From contig OX453272.1 of NCBI GenBank assembly GCA_949710005.1, forward strand, positions 47,835,146 through 47,899,145: a stretch of DNA of 64,000 nucleotides. Reading direction: 5' to 3'. The notes beneath the pieces are model-generated. The model ran no database searches, was not told the origin of the DNA, and saw only the letters and a list, made by a program, of their open reading frames with translations. Of the stretch, positions 13,446-28,400 are shown in pieces (the first letter of the stretch is position 1; each line of letters begins with the position of its first letter). A program made the translations under genes and the position numbers. Origin of the DNA: Ricordea florida. Taxonomy: Eukaryota > Cnidaria > Anthozoa > Corallimorpharia > Ricordeidae.

Positions 13446-16400
13446 TACTTTTCTTGCTGTATGTCCGACCACCGTCGTACTTAGTTTGCATTGTTATCGC
13501 ATTAAACTGGTTAAGGCCCATTTAAACGGTTGCAACATTTGCTTCAACATGCATTCAATATTTTGTTGAACCAAATGCTACGTACGTTTCAGCAGGTCGT
13601 CCTTTGTTCTCGAATGTCGAGTGGTTTTGAAGCCGTTTAAACACTCTTCAACAATTGTAGAACATAGCATGCTCACATCAGGCTGCAAAAGTCAATATGA
13701 CGTGAACTGTTCACGTAAACTGTGAAGATTCTCCCGAAGATGGAGGCCAAATGGAATAAAATCGAAAGCTCCCGAGCAAGACACAAATATTAGGTGAGAA
13801 AATTTGAAGAGCCTTTAAGGTTTCCAGAAAATGGAGCACCGAAGATATAAATGACCTAATCGATGAGTCCCTGTTTGTAGGATGTTTTTAATCGCGTCTA
13901 CACACGACAAACTCGACAAACTCGACGCCTCATCAGTGATCGACAAAACAATGTAGCGGCTCGTAGTTTATCTACTATCTAGACGAAACAGTCTTGATTC
14001 CAGTTCTTAGTTCCTGGCAATGAAATGTCGAAAAAGTGTTGGTTATTTTTTTGGCGCATTGTTGGAACCGTTTGAACAGCCTCCGCGCAACTTTGTTTTT
14101 GCGTCCAACATTGGCCCAAATGTTGAAACCGTTTAAACGGGCCTTTGTGTCTCTCATTCTGGTAGAGTTGCAAGTTTAAATGTTGAAAGTGATGTATTGC
14201 ACTTTAACCTTCCCTTAAAAAAGTGTTATGCCCTGTTCACACCACATCTTAAACTGAATATGAATAAATGCTGTTAACTTAAACACGGTTTAAAATTGTT
14301 TCCTTGACTACAAATTTAGTACAAATACAAAAAACCGTTTAAAGTTTATTTGAATCCTGTGTAAAAGACCCTGTACCATTTTTCGGTTACCGATTTCCAC
14401 GTTTTAAAACCTGGTTTAACTAAACATGTTTAGTTGGTATGAATGGGACATTAGTCAGTCTTTTCCAGACGGATGAACAACTAAAACAATATAAAGCCAG
14501 TAGTGTACTTACTGTGACAGTACTTCTTAGAAATATATTCATATAGCATGCCAGTGATAAACAGACCACCCAGAATGGCAACTCCACAGTATACGATCAT
14601 CTTGAAAGATCCTTCTTCATAAAACAAACCCTCGGCGGCCTTTACTTCCTGGCTTACATCATCAGAAGGATTCTGCAATTAATCAGAAGAATATCTGACA
14701 CCCGTAAAGAGTGTATTAGCTGACTTTACTAAGCGAGACATACAGGAAAAAAAATTGCAAGCATTGCAGGATGTTAAAATAAATAAACAATTCCTTTAAA
14801 AAGCACTGATCACACTGTCGGAATCTTCAGAGACATCTGTATAATCGATTTTGCATCGATCATAAGCCATATCATAGAGATGGTTACCTTGAGCGGCTGA
14901 AGGTGTTCAGCAATTTTTTGAAACACTTTTCTAGGGTAATTTTCAGCGTAACTTCTCATGCAAGCTGAAGTCCGAGATGAATTTCGCGCCAAAACCATAC
15001 CATACGTCACCGGGTGCTCAATCGTACGCTCGATCCTGATTGGATGATCTTTGATCAAGTCGAGGTGGGAAGTGATAATGAAGCTATCAACAAATGCACC
15101 GTCAATTTCCGATTTCAGTAATGCCATTGTAATTTCCTGCACTTTGGGGAACACTGAAACGATCAAAGATACATCGTTAAAAGAAATTATTAAACGTAAG
15201 AAAATTCGTCAACAGGGTTTCGGACTTGGACTCTGGCAGGAGCCCTGGTGGTCATCCCGGGTCTATCTCCTGTCCTGACCACTAGCTGGATTTTTAACAC
15301 GCTCATCCCGAGCTTCAAATCCTCGACATCGCTTGTAAATAGCCGACTGGTGCGCCTCTCACCGGTTAGGAGTCTTACTGAAGTTTACGTCTATTTGCAA
15401 TGTTTGTTTCTCTTTATACAGCGGCCCAATTAGCACAACGGCGATAAATACACCGACACTTAAATAAAATGATAATTACTGTTACAAAAGTATATGAATT
15501 ATATCGGTTTTTTCACAAAGTTTGAATAATACTTGATGGAGCAGGTCTTCAGACGAGTAAGCGACATTTTATTATAAAGAGTGCTTGCTATGACGATTGG
15601 GGAAATAGAGGTTTGTAAATTCGTCATTATGTGTAAATTTAATCAAGAAATCTCTCGATTCCCTGAAACCAGTTGAGCAAATCCGACTCTAATTTTGAAT
15701 TTGAACTCAATTTGTTTCCTAATTTCTCGAATTTTCCCTATTGTCCTTGTATGAGTTTGTCTTCTTTCAAACGCGTCGTGGCAACGCCATCCTCCTCGTA
15801 ATTAAAGAAAGTTAGTTGACGAAACACCAATTTGAAAAACACCTACAAAGATTGAACGAAAATATGTCGGTAATGTTTGACTTACAAATCACACAGAGTA
15901 CGTGATCCAGGCTAGCATTCAAAGCTAATCCGTGATCCAGTAGTAGTTGTAAAATGAAGGTCCTGGCCCACCTGGATTTAAATTCAGGGTCAATTATGGT
16001 AAAAATGATTTAACCAGCTGCGCCAGAACCGCTTCCAAGTCTAAAAGCCATCAAAATCCATCACAAATCAGAGAAAATCAGCCAAAAAATCCAAAAACTC
16101 AGACTGAAATCAGGTTTGAAAAGATCAAGAACGTTTACCAAAATTAGCGAAATCAAGTATAATCATACGGAGCAAAGAAATCAAAATCAAAATCCATCCA
16201 ATCAAAACCAAAATCTATCGGATCTGACTTTGAAAACCATCCAGCCAACTCTTTAGACCAATTTCCGCAGATAATACAGCCAAGGCATATCAACGTTCCA
16301 CCAACGTTGTTGACGCAGCCACTCATAAATCCAACCTAAATGATATAGGTAGATTTTTGGATTTTTTGGCTTTTTTGATGGATTTGACTTGGAAGCGGTT

Positions 16401-19400
16401 CTGGCGCAGCTGGTTAAATCATTTTTACCAGAATTGACCCTGGATTTAAATCCAGGTGGCCCAGCACCCTCATTTTACAACTACTTCAGGGTAATTGTTA
16501 AATCCAAACATTACCACATCAGACAAGAATCTTAAAGTCGCATTTCCTTGAGGTAACACCAGAGCAAGGACTGCTGTGACGCTTGCCTATTAAAGTTAGC
16601 ATCAGCAAAGGGAAAGAAATATGATTGGTGGATATAATTTTAAGGGGTATAGGTACTTGATGTGATATAAAAGCCACGCAAGTGAAAAGTACAATATTTC
16701 ACCTTTCTCTACTGTGACACCTTCCTCTAATATGCCTTTCTCCTCTAATATCTTACTCTCCTCTAATATGTTACCTTCCTCTAATATGCCTTTCTCCTCT
16801 AATATCTTACCCTCCTCTAATATGTTACCTTCCTCTAATAAGCCTTTCTCCTCTAATATGTTACCCTCCTCTAATATGTTACCTTTCTCTAATATGCCTT
16901 TCTCCTCTAATATGTTACCCTCCTCTAATATGTTACCTTCCTCTAATATGCCTTTCTCCTCTAATACGTTACCCTCCTCTAATATGCTACCTTCTTCTAA
17001 TATGCCTTTCTCCTCTAATACGTTACCCTCCTCTAATATGTTACCTTCTTCTAATATGCCTTTGTCCTCTAATAGGTTACCCTCCTCTAATATGCTACCT
17101 TCCTCTAATATGCCTTTCTCCTCTAATATGTTACCCTCCTCTAATATGTTACCTTCCTCTAATATGCCTTTCTCCTCTAATATGTTACCCTCCTCTAATA
17201 TGTTACCTTCCTCTAATATGCCTTTCTCCTCTAATATGTTACCCTCCTCTAATATGTTACCTTCCTCTAATATGCCTTTGTCCTCTAATATGTTACCCTC
17301 CTCTAATATGTTACCTTCCTCTAATATGCCTTTCTCCTCTAATACGTTACCCTCCTCTAATATGTTACCTTCTTCTAATATGCCTTTGTCCTCTAATATG
17401 TTACCCTCCTCTAATATGCTACCTTCCTCTAATATGCCTTTCTCCTCTAATATGTTACCCTCCTCTAATATGTTACCTTCCTCTAATATGCCTTTCTCCT
17501 CTAATATGTTACCCTCCTCTAATATGTTACCTTCCTCTAATATGCCTTTCTCCTCTAATATGTTACCCTCCTCTAATATGTTACCTTCTTCTAATATGCC
17601 TTTGTCCTTTAATATGTTACCCTCCTCTAATATGTTACCTTCCTCTAATATGCCTTTCTCCTCTAATATGTTACCCTCCTCTAATATGTTACCTTCCTCT
17701 AATATGCCTTTCTCCTCTAATATGTTACCCTCCTCTAATATGTTACCTTCCTCTAATATGCCTTTCTCCTCTAATATGTTACCCTCCTCTAATATGTTAC
17801 CTTCCTCTAATATGCCTTTCTCCTCTAATACGTTACCCTCCTCTAATATGTTACCTTCTTTTAATATGCCTTTGTCCTCTAATATCTTACCCTCCTCTAA
17901 TATGTTACCTTCCTCTAATATGCCTTTCTTCTCTAATATGTTACCCTCCTCTAATATGTTACCTTCCTCAAATATGCCTTTCTCCTCTAATATGTTACCC
18001 TCCTCTAATATGTTACCTTCCTCTAATATGCCTTTCTCCTCTAATATGTTACCCTCCTCTAATATGTTACCTTCCTCTAATATGCCTTTCTCCTCTAATA
18101 TGTTACCCTCCTCTAATATGTTACCTTCTTCTAATATGCCTTTGTCCTCTAATATGTTACCCTCCTCTAATATGTTACCTTCCTCTAATATGCCTTTCTC
18201 CTCTAATATGTTACCCTCCTCTAATATGTTACCTTCCTCTAATATGCCTTTCTCCTCTAATATGTTACCCTCCTCTAATATGTTACCTTCCTCTAATATG
18301 CCTTTCTCCTCTAATATGTTACCCTCCTCTAATATGCTACCTTCCTCTAATATGCCTTTCTCCTCTAATATGTTACCCTCCTCTAATATGTTACCTTCTT
18401 CTAATATGCCTTTCTCCTCTAATATGTTACCCTCCTCTAATATGTTACCTTCCTCTAATATGCCTTTCTCCTCTAATATGTTACCCTCCTCTAATATGTT
18501 ACCTTCTTCTAATATGCCTTTCTCCTCTAATATGTTACCCTCCTCTAATATGTTACCTTCCTCTAATATGCCTTTCTCCTCTAATATGTTACCCTCCTCT
18601 AATATGTTACCTTCCTTTAATATGCCTTTCTCCTCTAATGCGTTACCCTCCTCTAATATGTTACCTTCTTCTAATATGCCTTTGTCCTCTAATATGTTAC
18701 CCTCCTCTAATATGCTACCTTCCTCTAATATGCCTTTCTCCTCTAATATGTTACCCTCCTCTAATATGTTACCTTCCTCTAATATGCCTTTCTCCTCTAA
18801 TATGTTACCCTCCTCTAATATGTTACCTTCCTCTAATATGCCTTTCTCCTCTAATATGTTACCCTCCTCTAATATGTTACCTTCCTTTAATATGCCTTTA
18901 TCCTCTAATATGTTACCCTCCTCTAATATGTTACCTTCATCTAATATGCCTTTCTCCTCTAATACGTTACCCTCCTCTAATATGTTACCTTCTTCTAATA
19001 TGCCTTTGTCCTCTAATATGTTACCCTCCTCTAATATGTTACCTTCCTCTAATATGCCTTTCTCCTCTAATATGTTACCCTCCTCTAATATGTTACCTTC
19101 CTCTAATATGCCTTTGTCCTCTAATATGTTACCCTCCTCTAATATGTTACCTTCCTCTAATATGCCTTTCTCCTCTAATATGTTACCCTCCTCTAATATG
19201 TTACCTTCCTCTAATATGCCTTTCTCCTCTAATATGTTACCCTCCTCTAATATGTTACCTTCTTCTAATATGCCTTTGTCCTCTAATATGTTACCCTCCT
19301 CTAATATGTTACCTTCCTCTAATATGCCTTTCTCCTCTAATATGTTACCCTCCTCTAATATGTTACCTTCCTCAAATATGCCTTTCTCCTCTAATATGTT

Positions 19401-22400
19401 ACCCTCCTCTAATATGTTACCTTCCTCTAATATGCCTTTCTCCTCTAATATGTTACCCTCCTCTAATATGTTACCTTCCTCTAATATGCCTTTCTCCTCT
19501 AATATGTTACCCTCCTCTAATATGTTACCTTCTTCTAATATGCCTTTGTCCTCTAATATGTTACCCTCCTCTAATATGTTACCTTCCTCTAATATGCCTT
19601 TCTCCTCTAATATGTTACCCTCCTCTAATATGTTACCTTCCACTAATATTCCTTTCTCCTCTAATATGTTACCCTCCTCTAATATGTTACCTTCCTCTAA
19701 TATGCCTTTCTCCTCTAATATGTTACCCTCCTCTAATATGTTACCTTCCTCTAATATGCCTTTCTCCTCTAATATGTTACCCTCCTCTAATATGTTACCT
19801 TCCTCTAATATCCCTTTCTCCTCTAATATGTTACCTTCTTCTAATATGCCTTTGTCCTCTAATATGTTACTCTCCTCTAATATGTTACCTTCCTCTAATA
19901 TCCCTTTCTCCTCTAATATGTTACCCTCCTCTAATATGTTACCTTCCTCTAATATGCCTTTCTCCTCTAATATGTTACCCTCCTCTAATATGCTACCTTC
20001 CTCTAATATGCCTTTCTCCTCTAATATGTTACCCTCCACTAATATGTTACCTTTTTCTAATATGCCTTTCTCCTCTAATATGTTACCCTCCTCTAATATG
20101 TTACCTTCCTCTAATATGCCTTTCTCCTCTAATATGTTACCCTCCTCTAATATGTTACCTTCCTCTAATATGCCTTTCTCCTCTAATATGTTACCCTCCT
20201 CTAATATGCTACCTTCCTCTAATATGCCATTCTCCTCTAATATGTTACCCTCCTCTAATATGTTACCTTCTTCTAATATGCCTTTCTCCTGTAATATGTT
20301 ACCCTCCTCTAATATGTTACCTTCCTCTAATATGCCTTTCTCCTCTAATATGTTACCCTCCTCTAATATGTTACCTTCCTCTAATATGCCTTTCTCCTCT
20401 AATATGTTACCCTCCTCTAATATGTTACCTTCCTCTAATATGCCTTTCTCCTCTAATATGTTACCTTCTTCTAATATGCCTTTGTCCTCTAATATGTTAC
20501 CCTCCTCTAATATGTTACCTTCCTCTAATATGCCTTTCTCCTCTAATATGTTACCCTCCTCTAATATGTTACCTTCCTCTAATATGCCTTTCTCCTCTAA
20601 TATGTTACCCTCCTCTAATATGCTACCTTCCTCTAATATGCCTTTCTTCTCTAATATGTTACCCTCCTCTAATATGTTACCTTCCTCTAATATGCCTTTC
20701 TCCTCTAATATGTTACCCTCCTCTAATATGTTACCTTCCTCTAATATGCCTTTCTCCTCTAATATGTTACCCTCCTCTAATATGTTACCTTCCTCTAATA
20801 TGCCTTTCTCCTCTAATATGTTACCCTCCTCTAATATGTTACCTTCCTCTAATATGCCTTTCTCCTCTAATATGTTACCCTCCTCTAATATGTTACCTTC
20901 CTCTAATATGCCTTTCTCCTCTAATATGTTACCCTCCTCTAATATGTTACCTTCCTCTAATATGCCTTTCTCCTCTAATATGTTACCCTCCTCTAATATG
21001 TTACCTTCCTCTAACATGCCTTTCTCCTCTAATACGTTACCCTCCTCTAATATGTTACCTTCTTCTAATATGCCTTTGTCCTCTAATATCTTACCCTCCT
21101 CTAATATGTTACCTTCCTCTAATATGCCTTTCTCCTCTAATATGTTACCCTCCTCTAATATGTTACCTTCCTCAAATATGCCTTTCTCCTCTAATATGTT
21201 ACCCTCCTCTAATATGTTACCTTCCTCTAATATGCCTTTCTCCTCTAATATGTTACCCTCCTCTAATATGTTACCTTCCTCTAATATGCCTTTCTCCTCT
21301 AATATGTTACCCTCCTCTAATATGTTACCTTCTTCTAATATGCCTTTCTCCTCTAATATGTTACCCTCCTCTAATATGTTACCTTCCTCTAATATGCCTT
21401 TCTCCTCTAATATGTTACCCTCCTCTAATATGTTACCTTCCTCTAATATGCCTTTCTCCTCTAATATGTTACCCTCCTCTAATATGTTACCTTCCTCTAA
21501 TATGCCTTTCTCCTCTAATATGTTACCCTCCTCTAATATGTTACCTTCCTTTAATATGCCTTTCTCCTCTAATGCGTTACCCTCCTCTAATATGTTACCT
21601 TCCTCTAATATGCCTTTGTCCTCTAATATGTTACCCTCCTCTAATATGCTACCTTCCTCTAATATGCCTTTCTCCTCTAATATGTTACCCTCCTCTAATA
21701 TGTTACCTTCCTCTAATATGCCTTTCTCCTCTAATATGTTACCCTCCTCTAATATGTTACCTTCTTCTAATATGCCTTTGTCCTCTAATATGTTACCCTC
21801 CTCTAATATGTTACCTTCCTCTAATATGCCTTTCTCCTCTAATATGTTACCCTCCTCTAATATGTTACCTTCCTCAAATATGCCTTTCTCCTCTAATATG
21901 TTACCCTCCTCTAATATGTTACCTTCCTCTAATATGCCTTTCTCCTCTAATATGTTACCCTCCTCTAATATGTTACCTTCCTCTAATATGCCTTTCTCCT
22001 CTAATATGTTACCCTCCTCTAATATGTTACCTTCTTCTAATATGCCTTTGTCCTCTAATATGTTACCCTCCTCTAATATGTTACCTTCCTCTAATATGCC
22101 TTTCTCCTCTAATATGTTACCCTCCTCTAATATGTTACCTTCCACTAATATTCCTTTCTCCTCTAATATGTTACCCTCCTCTAATATGTTACCTTCCTCT
22201 AATATGCCTTTCTCCTCTAATATGTTACCCTCCTCTAATATGTTACCTTTCTCTAATATGCCTTTCTCCTCTAATATGTTACCCTCCTCTAATATGTTAC
22301 CTTCCTCTAATATCCCTTTCTCCTCTAATATGTTAACTTCTTCTAATATGCCTTTGTCCTCTAATATGTTACTCTCCTCTAATATGTTACCTTCCTCTAA

Positions 22401-25400
22401 TATGCCTTTCTCCTCTAATATGTTACCCTCCTCTAATATGTTACCTTCCTCTAATATGCCTTTCTCCTCTAATATGTTACCCTCCTCTAATATGCTACCT
22501 TCCTCTAATATGCCTTTCTCCTCTAATATGTTACCCTCCACTAATATGTTACCTTTTTCTAATATGCCTTTCTCCTCTAATATGTTACCCTCCTCTAATA
22601 TGTTACCTTCCTCTAATATGCCTTTCTCCTCTAATATGTTACCCTCCTCTAATATGTTACCTTCCTCTAATATGCCTTTCTCCTCTAATATGTTACCCTC
22701 CTCTAATATGCTACCTTCCTCTAATATGCCATTCTCCTCTAATATGTTACCCTCCTCTAATATGTTACCTTCTTCTAATATGCCTTTCTCCTGTAATATG
22801 TTACCCTCCTCTAATATGTTACCTTCCTCTAATATGCCTTTCTCCTCTAATATGTTACCCTCCTCTAATATGTTACCTTCCTCTAATATGCCTTTCTCCT
22901 CTAATATGTTACCCTCCTCTAATATGTTACCTTCCTCTAATATGCCTTTCTCCTCTAATATGTTACCTTCTTCTAATATGCCTTTGTCCTCTAATATGTT
23001 ACCCTCCTCTAATATGTTACCTTCCTCTAATATGCCTTTCTCCTCTAATATGTTACCCTCCTCTAATATTTTACCTTCCTCTAATATGCCTTTCTCCTCT
23101 AATATGTTACCCTCCTCTAATATGCTACCTTCCTCTAATATGCCTTTCTTCTCTAATATGTTACCCTCCTCTAATATGTTACCTTCCTCTAATATGCCTT
23201 TCTCCTCTAATATGTTACCCTCCTCTAATATGTTACCTTCCTCTAATATGCCTTTCTCCTCTAATATGTTACCCTCCTCTAATATGTTACCTTCCTCTAA
23301 TATGCCTTTCTCCTCTAATATGTTACCCTCCTCTAATATGTTACCTTCCTCTAATATGCCTTTCTCCTCTAATATGTTACCCTCCTCTAATATGTTACCT
23401 TCCTCTAATATGCCTTTCTCCTCTAATATGTTACCCTCCTCTAATATGTTACCTTCCTCTAATATGCCTTTCTCCTCTAATATGTTACCCTCCTCTAATA
23501 TGTTACCTTCCTCTAATATGCCTTTCTCCTCTAATACGTTACCCTCCTCTAATATGTTACCTTCTTCTAATATGCCTTTGTCCTCTAATATCTTACCCTC
23601 CTCTAATATGTTACCTTCCTCTAATATGCCTTTCTCCTCTAATATGTTACCCTCCTCTAATATGTTACCTTCCTCAAATATGCCTTTCTCCTCTAATATG
23701 TTACCCTCCTCTAATATGTTACCTTCCTCTAATATGCCTTTCTCCTCTAATATGTTACCCTCCTCTAATATGTTACCTTCCTCTAATATGCCTTTCTCCT
23801 CTAATATGTTACCCTTCTCTAATATGTTACCTTCTTCTAATATGCCTTTCTCCTCTAATATGTTACCCTCCTCTAATATGTTACCTTCCTCTAATATGCC
23901 TTTCTCCTCTAATATGTTACCCTCCTCTAATATGTTACCTTCCTCTAATATGCCTTTCTCCTCTAATATGTTACCCTCCTCTAATATGTTACCTTCCTCT
24001 AATATGCCTTTCTCCTCTAATATGTTACCCTCCTCTAATATGTTACCTTCCTTTAATATGCCTTTCTCCTCTAATGCGTTACCCTCCTCTAATATGTTAC
24101 CTTCTTCTAATATGCCTTTGTCCTCTAATATGTTACCCTCCTCTAATATGCTACCTTCCTCTAATATGCCTTTCTCCTCTAATATGTTACCCTCCTCTAA
24201 TATGTTACCTTCCTCTAATATGCCTTTCTCCTCTAATATGTTACCCTCCTCTAATATGTTACCTTCCTCTAATATGCCTTTCTCCTCTAATATGTTACCC
24301 TCCTCTAATATGTTACCTTCCTTTAATATGCCTTTATCCTCTAATATGTTACCCTCCTCTAATATGTTACCTTCATCTAATATGCCTTTCTCCTCTAATA
24401 CGTTACCCTCCTCTAATATGTTACCTTCTTCTAATATGCCTTTGTCCTCTAATATGTTACCCTCCTCTAATATGTTACCTTCCTCTAATATGCCTTTCTC
24501 CTCTAATATGTTACCCTCCTCTAATATGTTACCTTTCTCTAATATGCCTTTCTCCTCTAATATGTTACCCTCCTCTAATATGTTACCTTCCTCTAATATG
24601 CCTTTCTCCTCTAATATGTTACCCTCCTCTAATATGTTACCTTCCTCTAATATGCCTTTCTCCTCTAATATGTTACCCTCCTCTAATATGTTACCTTCCA
24701 CTAATATTCCTTTCTCCTCTAATATGTTACCCTCCTCTAATATGTTACCTTCCTCTAATATGCCTTTCTCCTCTAATATGTTACCCTCCTCTAATATGTT
24801 ACCTTCCTCTAATATGCCTTTCTCCTCTAATATGTTACCTTCTTCTAATATGCCTTTGTCCTCTAATATGTTACTCTCCTCTAATATGTTACCTTCCTCT
24901 AATATGCCTTTCTCCTCTAATATGTTACCCTCCTCTAATATGTTACCTTCCTCTAATATGCCTTTCTCCTCTAGTATGTTACCCTCCTCTAATATGCTAC
25001 CTTCCTCTAATATGCCTTTCTCCTCTAATATGTTACCCTCCACTAATATGTTACCTTTTTCTAATATGCCTTTCTCCTCTAATATGTTACCCTCCTCTAA
25101 TATGTTACCTTCCTCTAATATGCCTTTCTCCTCTAATATACACCGTATTTATAAATGGCGGCCGCGCGGAACGGCCTGGTTTGGAAAGCATGAAAACGAG
25201 GCTTGGTAGCCCACGCATCACAGATCACAACAAAAATGGCTTCTTCTAGTGGAGATTGTGACACAGTTATCCTCACCGAAGACGATATTCCCGGAGCTTC
25301 TTTAGCTGGAAGAAACCCTTCTTCACTAAAGAATGAAGAACTCAGGTTTTGGTTGCGATGTCGAGGCGATTCGCTAAAGGGACTTAAGACGAAGGCACAG

Positions 25401-28400
25401 CTCATAAAGAGGTAATCATCAAAACACAGAAACCGATCGAAGCACTTGCTCGCATCTTTGTGATTTGCCTCAAGAGAACTCACGAAATTTTGTTTCTGTA
25501 GTATTAAGAATTCTCTCCTTTTCTGCAGAGTCAACGAGTATATTAAAAGTGGAAGGGATAAAATGGTGGTCGATCCCGATCCCGATGAAATCTACACAAA
25601 ACGAAAAGCAAGGGCTTCGAACCTTCCGAAAGACGCCGCTACTTCATCACGTATGAAATATCCGAGCGATGGCTGGGGTAAATCGCTTGAAAGGATGCCT
25701 GCTTTTACCAGAGCTGAGATGAACCAGCACGTGGCAAATTCTGGAAAACGAGTTGCCAATACTGAGCACCATTCGATTCCAACCAATTTGAGAAAAGCTA
25801 AAACCTTTTTGCAGGATGAATATTTGAAGGAGATCGAGGTAAACAGCGATGAAAGGTACTTTTATTTGAGGGCAAAGTGTTACCATAGTTTTAAGAAAAG
25901 TGAGACTCCCCATGCTCTTCGTTTTGCCATGTGCATTGTCTCTGGTCAAGTCATCCATGCAAACTGTTCATGCAAAGCTGGCAAAGTTGGTTACTGTAAC
26001 CATGTTCTTGCTTTAATGTTTAAAGCATGCAAGTTCAGTTTATTTGACAGCAAAGCAACAGATGATTTGTGTCAGGATGAGGATGAGCAGGCAGAACTAG
26101 CTTGCACTTCCCAGCTGCAGAAGTGGCACAAAAAGGGCCGAGGTGACACAATTTCTGCCCAGCCTGTAATGGATGTCACTATCTCAAAAACAAAACTCGA
26201 TGAAACTAAGAGTAGAGACGGAGTTAAATGCCTCTTGTATGATGCAAGAGTTAATGCCCAGCATGATGTTGAAGCCGAAATGACATTGAAAAAGGCCCTG
26301 CAGCAAATCAATCCTCAGATGGGTTTAGCACTTATGGAAAAAGATGATTCCTCTACAAATAGTTGCGTGGAAACCAAATTTGGCAAGAGTCAGATTGGTT
26401 CGTTTTGCAGCTATCAATTAACTCATACCGAGGCAAACTTTGAGGCTACTGTGGACATTTCATCCGTGCCTAGAGAAAGTGTCAGTAGAGAAACCGAACT
26501 TATGTATCCGAGGTTTCCTTTAAGCCCATGCGGTGATTTTGTCTTGCCTGACAACATAGACAATTTGGAAAAAGCACTCATCGATACCCTTGTTGTGGAT
26601 GAGACAATTATTAACAATATTGAACAAGCCACAAGGGACCAGTCATCCTCAGAGCAGTGGAAAAAGGAACGCAAGTTCAGATTTACGGCATCTAAATTTG
26701 ATTTGATTTCAAAAAGGCAGAGGAATCACGAAAAATTTGCTGCAGACCTTATAAATCCAAAGCCAATTACTTCACGGTATGTTGAGCATGGATTGAAACA
26801 GGAACCAATTGCACTTCAAGAGTATGAAAAAATTATGTTCACTCGAAAGACACCGGTAAAGGTTCTTAAGAGTGGTTTTGTTGTTTGTTTGGACATGCCA
26901 ATTCTGGGGGCCTCACCAGATGGCAGAGTTGTGGATTTTGGATGCCACAATCATTTTGGTCTGGCTGAGGTAAAGTGTCCGGAAACCAAGTTTCAAGTCA
27001 CTCCACTAGAAGCATGTCAGGATCCGAGTTTTTTTTGCAAGGCTGTAAATGGACAATGTAAACTTAAACGAAATCATGCATACTACACTCAAGTGCAAGG
27101 CCAGATGGGCTGTAGTGGAGCCTCATGGTGTGACTTTATTGTGTACACAAAGAAGGGAATTTCAGTGGAAAGGATCCCTTTTGATGCTGCTTACTGGGCA
27201 ACTCTGAAACAAAAGCTTAAAACAGATTACTTTACCCATTTCATCAAAACTGCAGCCAAATACTAAACATCCATTAGGTAAACAAATGTCTGGCATTGAA
27301 AGTATATGTTCATTTTACTTTTATATACATAATAACTGTAAGTTAAGCTTACTCCTGGTCAAGAATGGTTATGGCTTTAAGCTTTTAAAGCTCCAATAGG
27401 CATGTGTTACTCAACATCAACGTTCGCCTGGTAATGCAAAACTTAAACAATCACAAATCATGAGAATTAAATGGATTGATCACCAAAGACAAGTTATTAT
27501 TGTTTTGGTTTTTCAAAAAATCTTTCACAGGTACAACTAAACAACATCTACTGTATGTGGGAAACCAAATGAGGGGATTTGGTATTTATATTGGAGCTTT
27601 AAAAGTTGAAGAGAGTTGCAGTTACATAACCAAATGTGATCATGATGTGAAATCATTTTTTAAAATAGTGATCAGCACCTTATTTTTTCAATTTTCATAG
27701 TGTGCAATGTGGAAATTAGAAATGAATGACAAATGTGAAAAATTCTCATACATTTTTGCATGATTGGCTGCAAAAACAGAATAGTTACAAGTTCCAGTCA
27801 GCACAATATTTTTTTTTCATTACAATCCATTTGTAAATATTCACAAAAGGTAGCATGTTAAGTCACACAAGGTGATTCAGATGCAGGGCTTTTAACTTAA
27901 ATGTAAAAAAAAATCTTTTTTATTTATAAAAAGATAGGGATATTACATTTTGGTAACATTGAATAAGGAAGCAGTCACTCAAGGCTGATTCAAGTTAAAA
28001 CATATTATTATGCTCATTTTGTACAATATTGTGGTCCAATGTTATATTTTTTCACTGGATTTGAAATAATCAATTTATATAAAAACAACCCTATGACCTG
28101 CTTGTCACTATGTGTGAACTTGAGATTAATTTAAGCACTAATAATGGGATCCTGCATGTTGCAAAGCATGGCACACACACACCACATTTGATTCACTACC
28201 CCAAATAGGCTCAGTGGAATAACCCCCTCAAATATAAGAAAATTCTTCACCTTATTTATAGCCCTTTCCACATGTATTCTTAAACTAGCAATTTCTTGTG
28301 TCACAATTACATCCTCAGCTGACATCTGATCAGACATTCCTAGAAAAGGAGGGATGTTCAAGGAAACACCAAGGGGTAGAATGTCTTCAATAGTAAAGCC

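Noticed and set aside
18638..22336. Third frame of ICYPPLICYLPL-type repeats as a membrane protein
   Set aside because: Apparent hydrophobicity is a by-product of reading the same 18-bp unit in another frame.
16602..25043. 2813-codon minus-strand frame of EEGNILEEKGIL-type repeats as a gene
   Set aside because: It lies over the minisatellite in an intron, its nominal start is GTG, the opposite strand is equally open, and openness follows from an 18-bp unit without a stop.
16714..25209. 2831-codon plus-strand frame of SSNMLPSSNMPF-type repeats as a gene
   Set aside because: Same array; it is antisense to the host gene, starts at GTG, and ends by running into the transposon terminal repeat.
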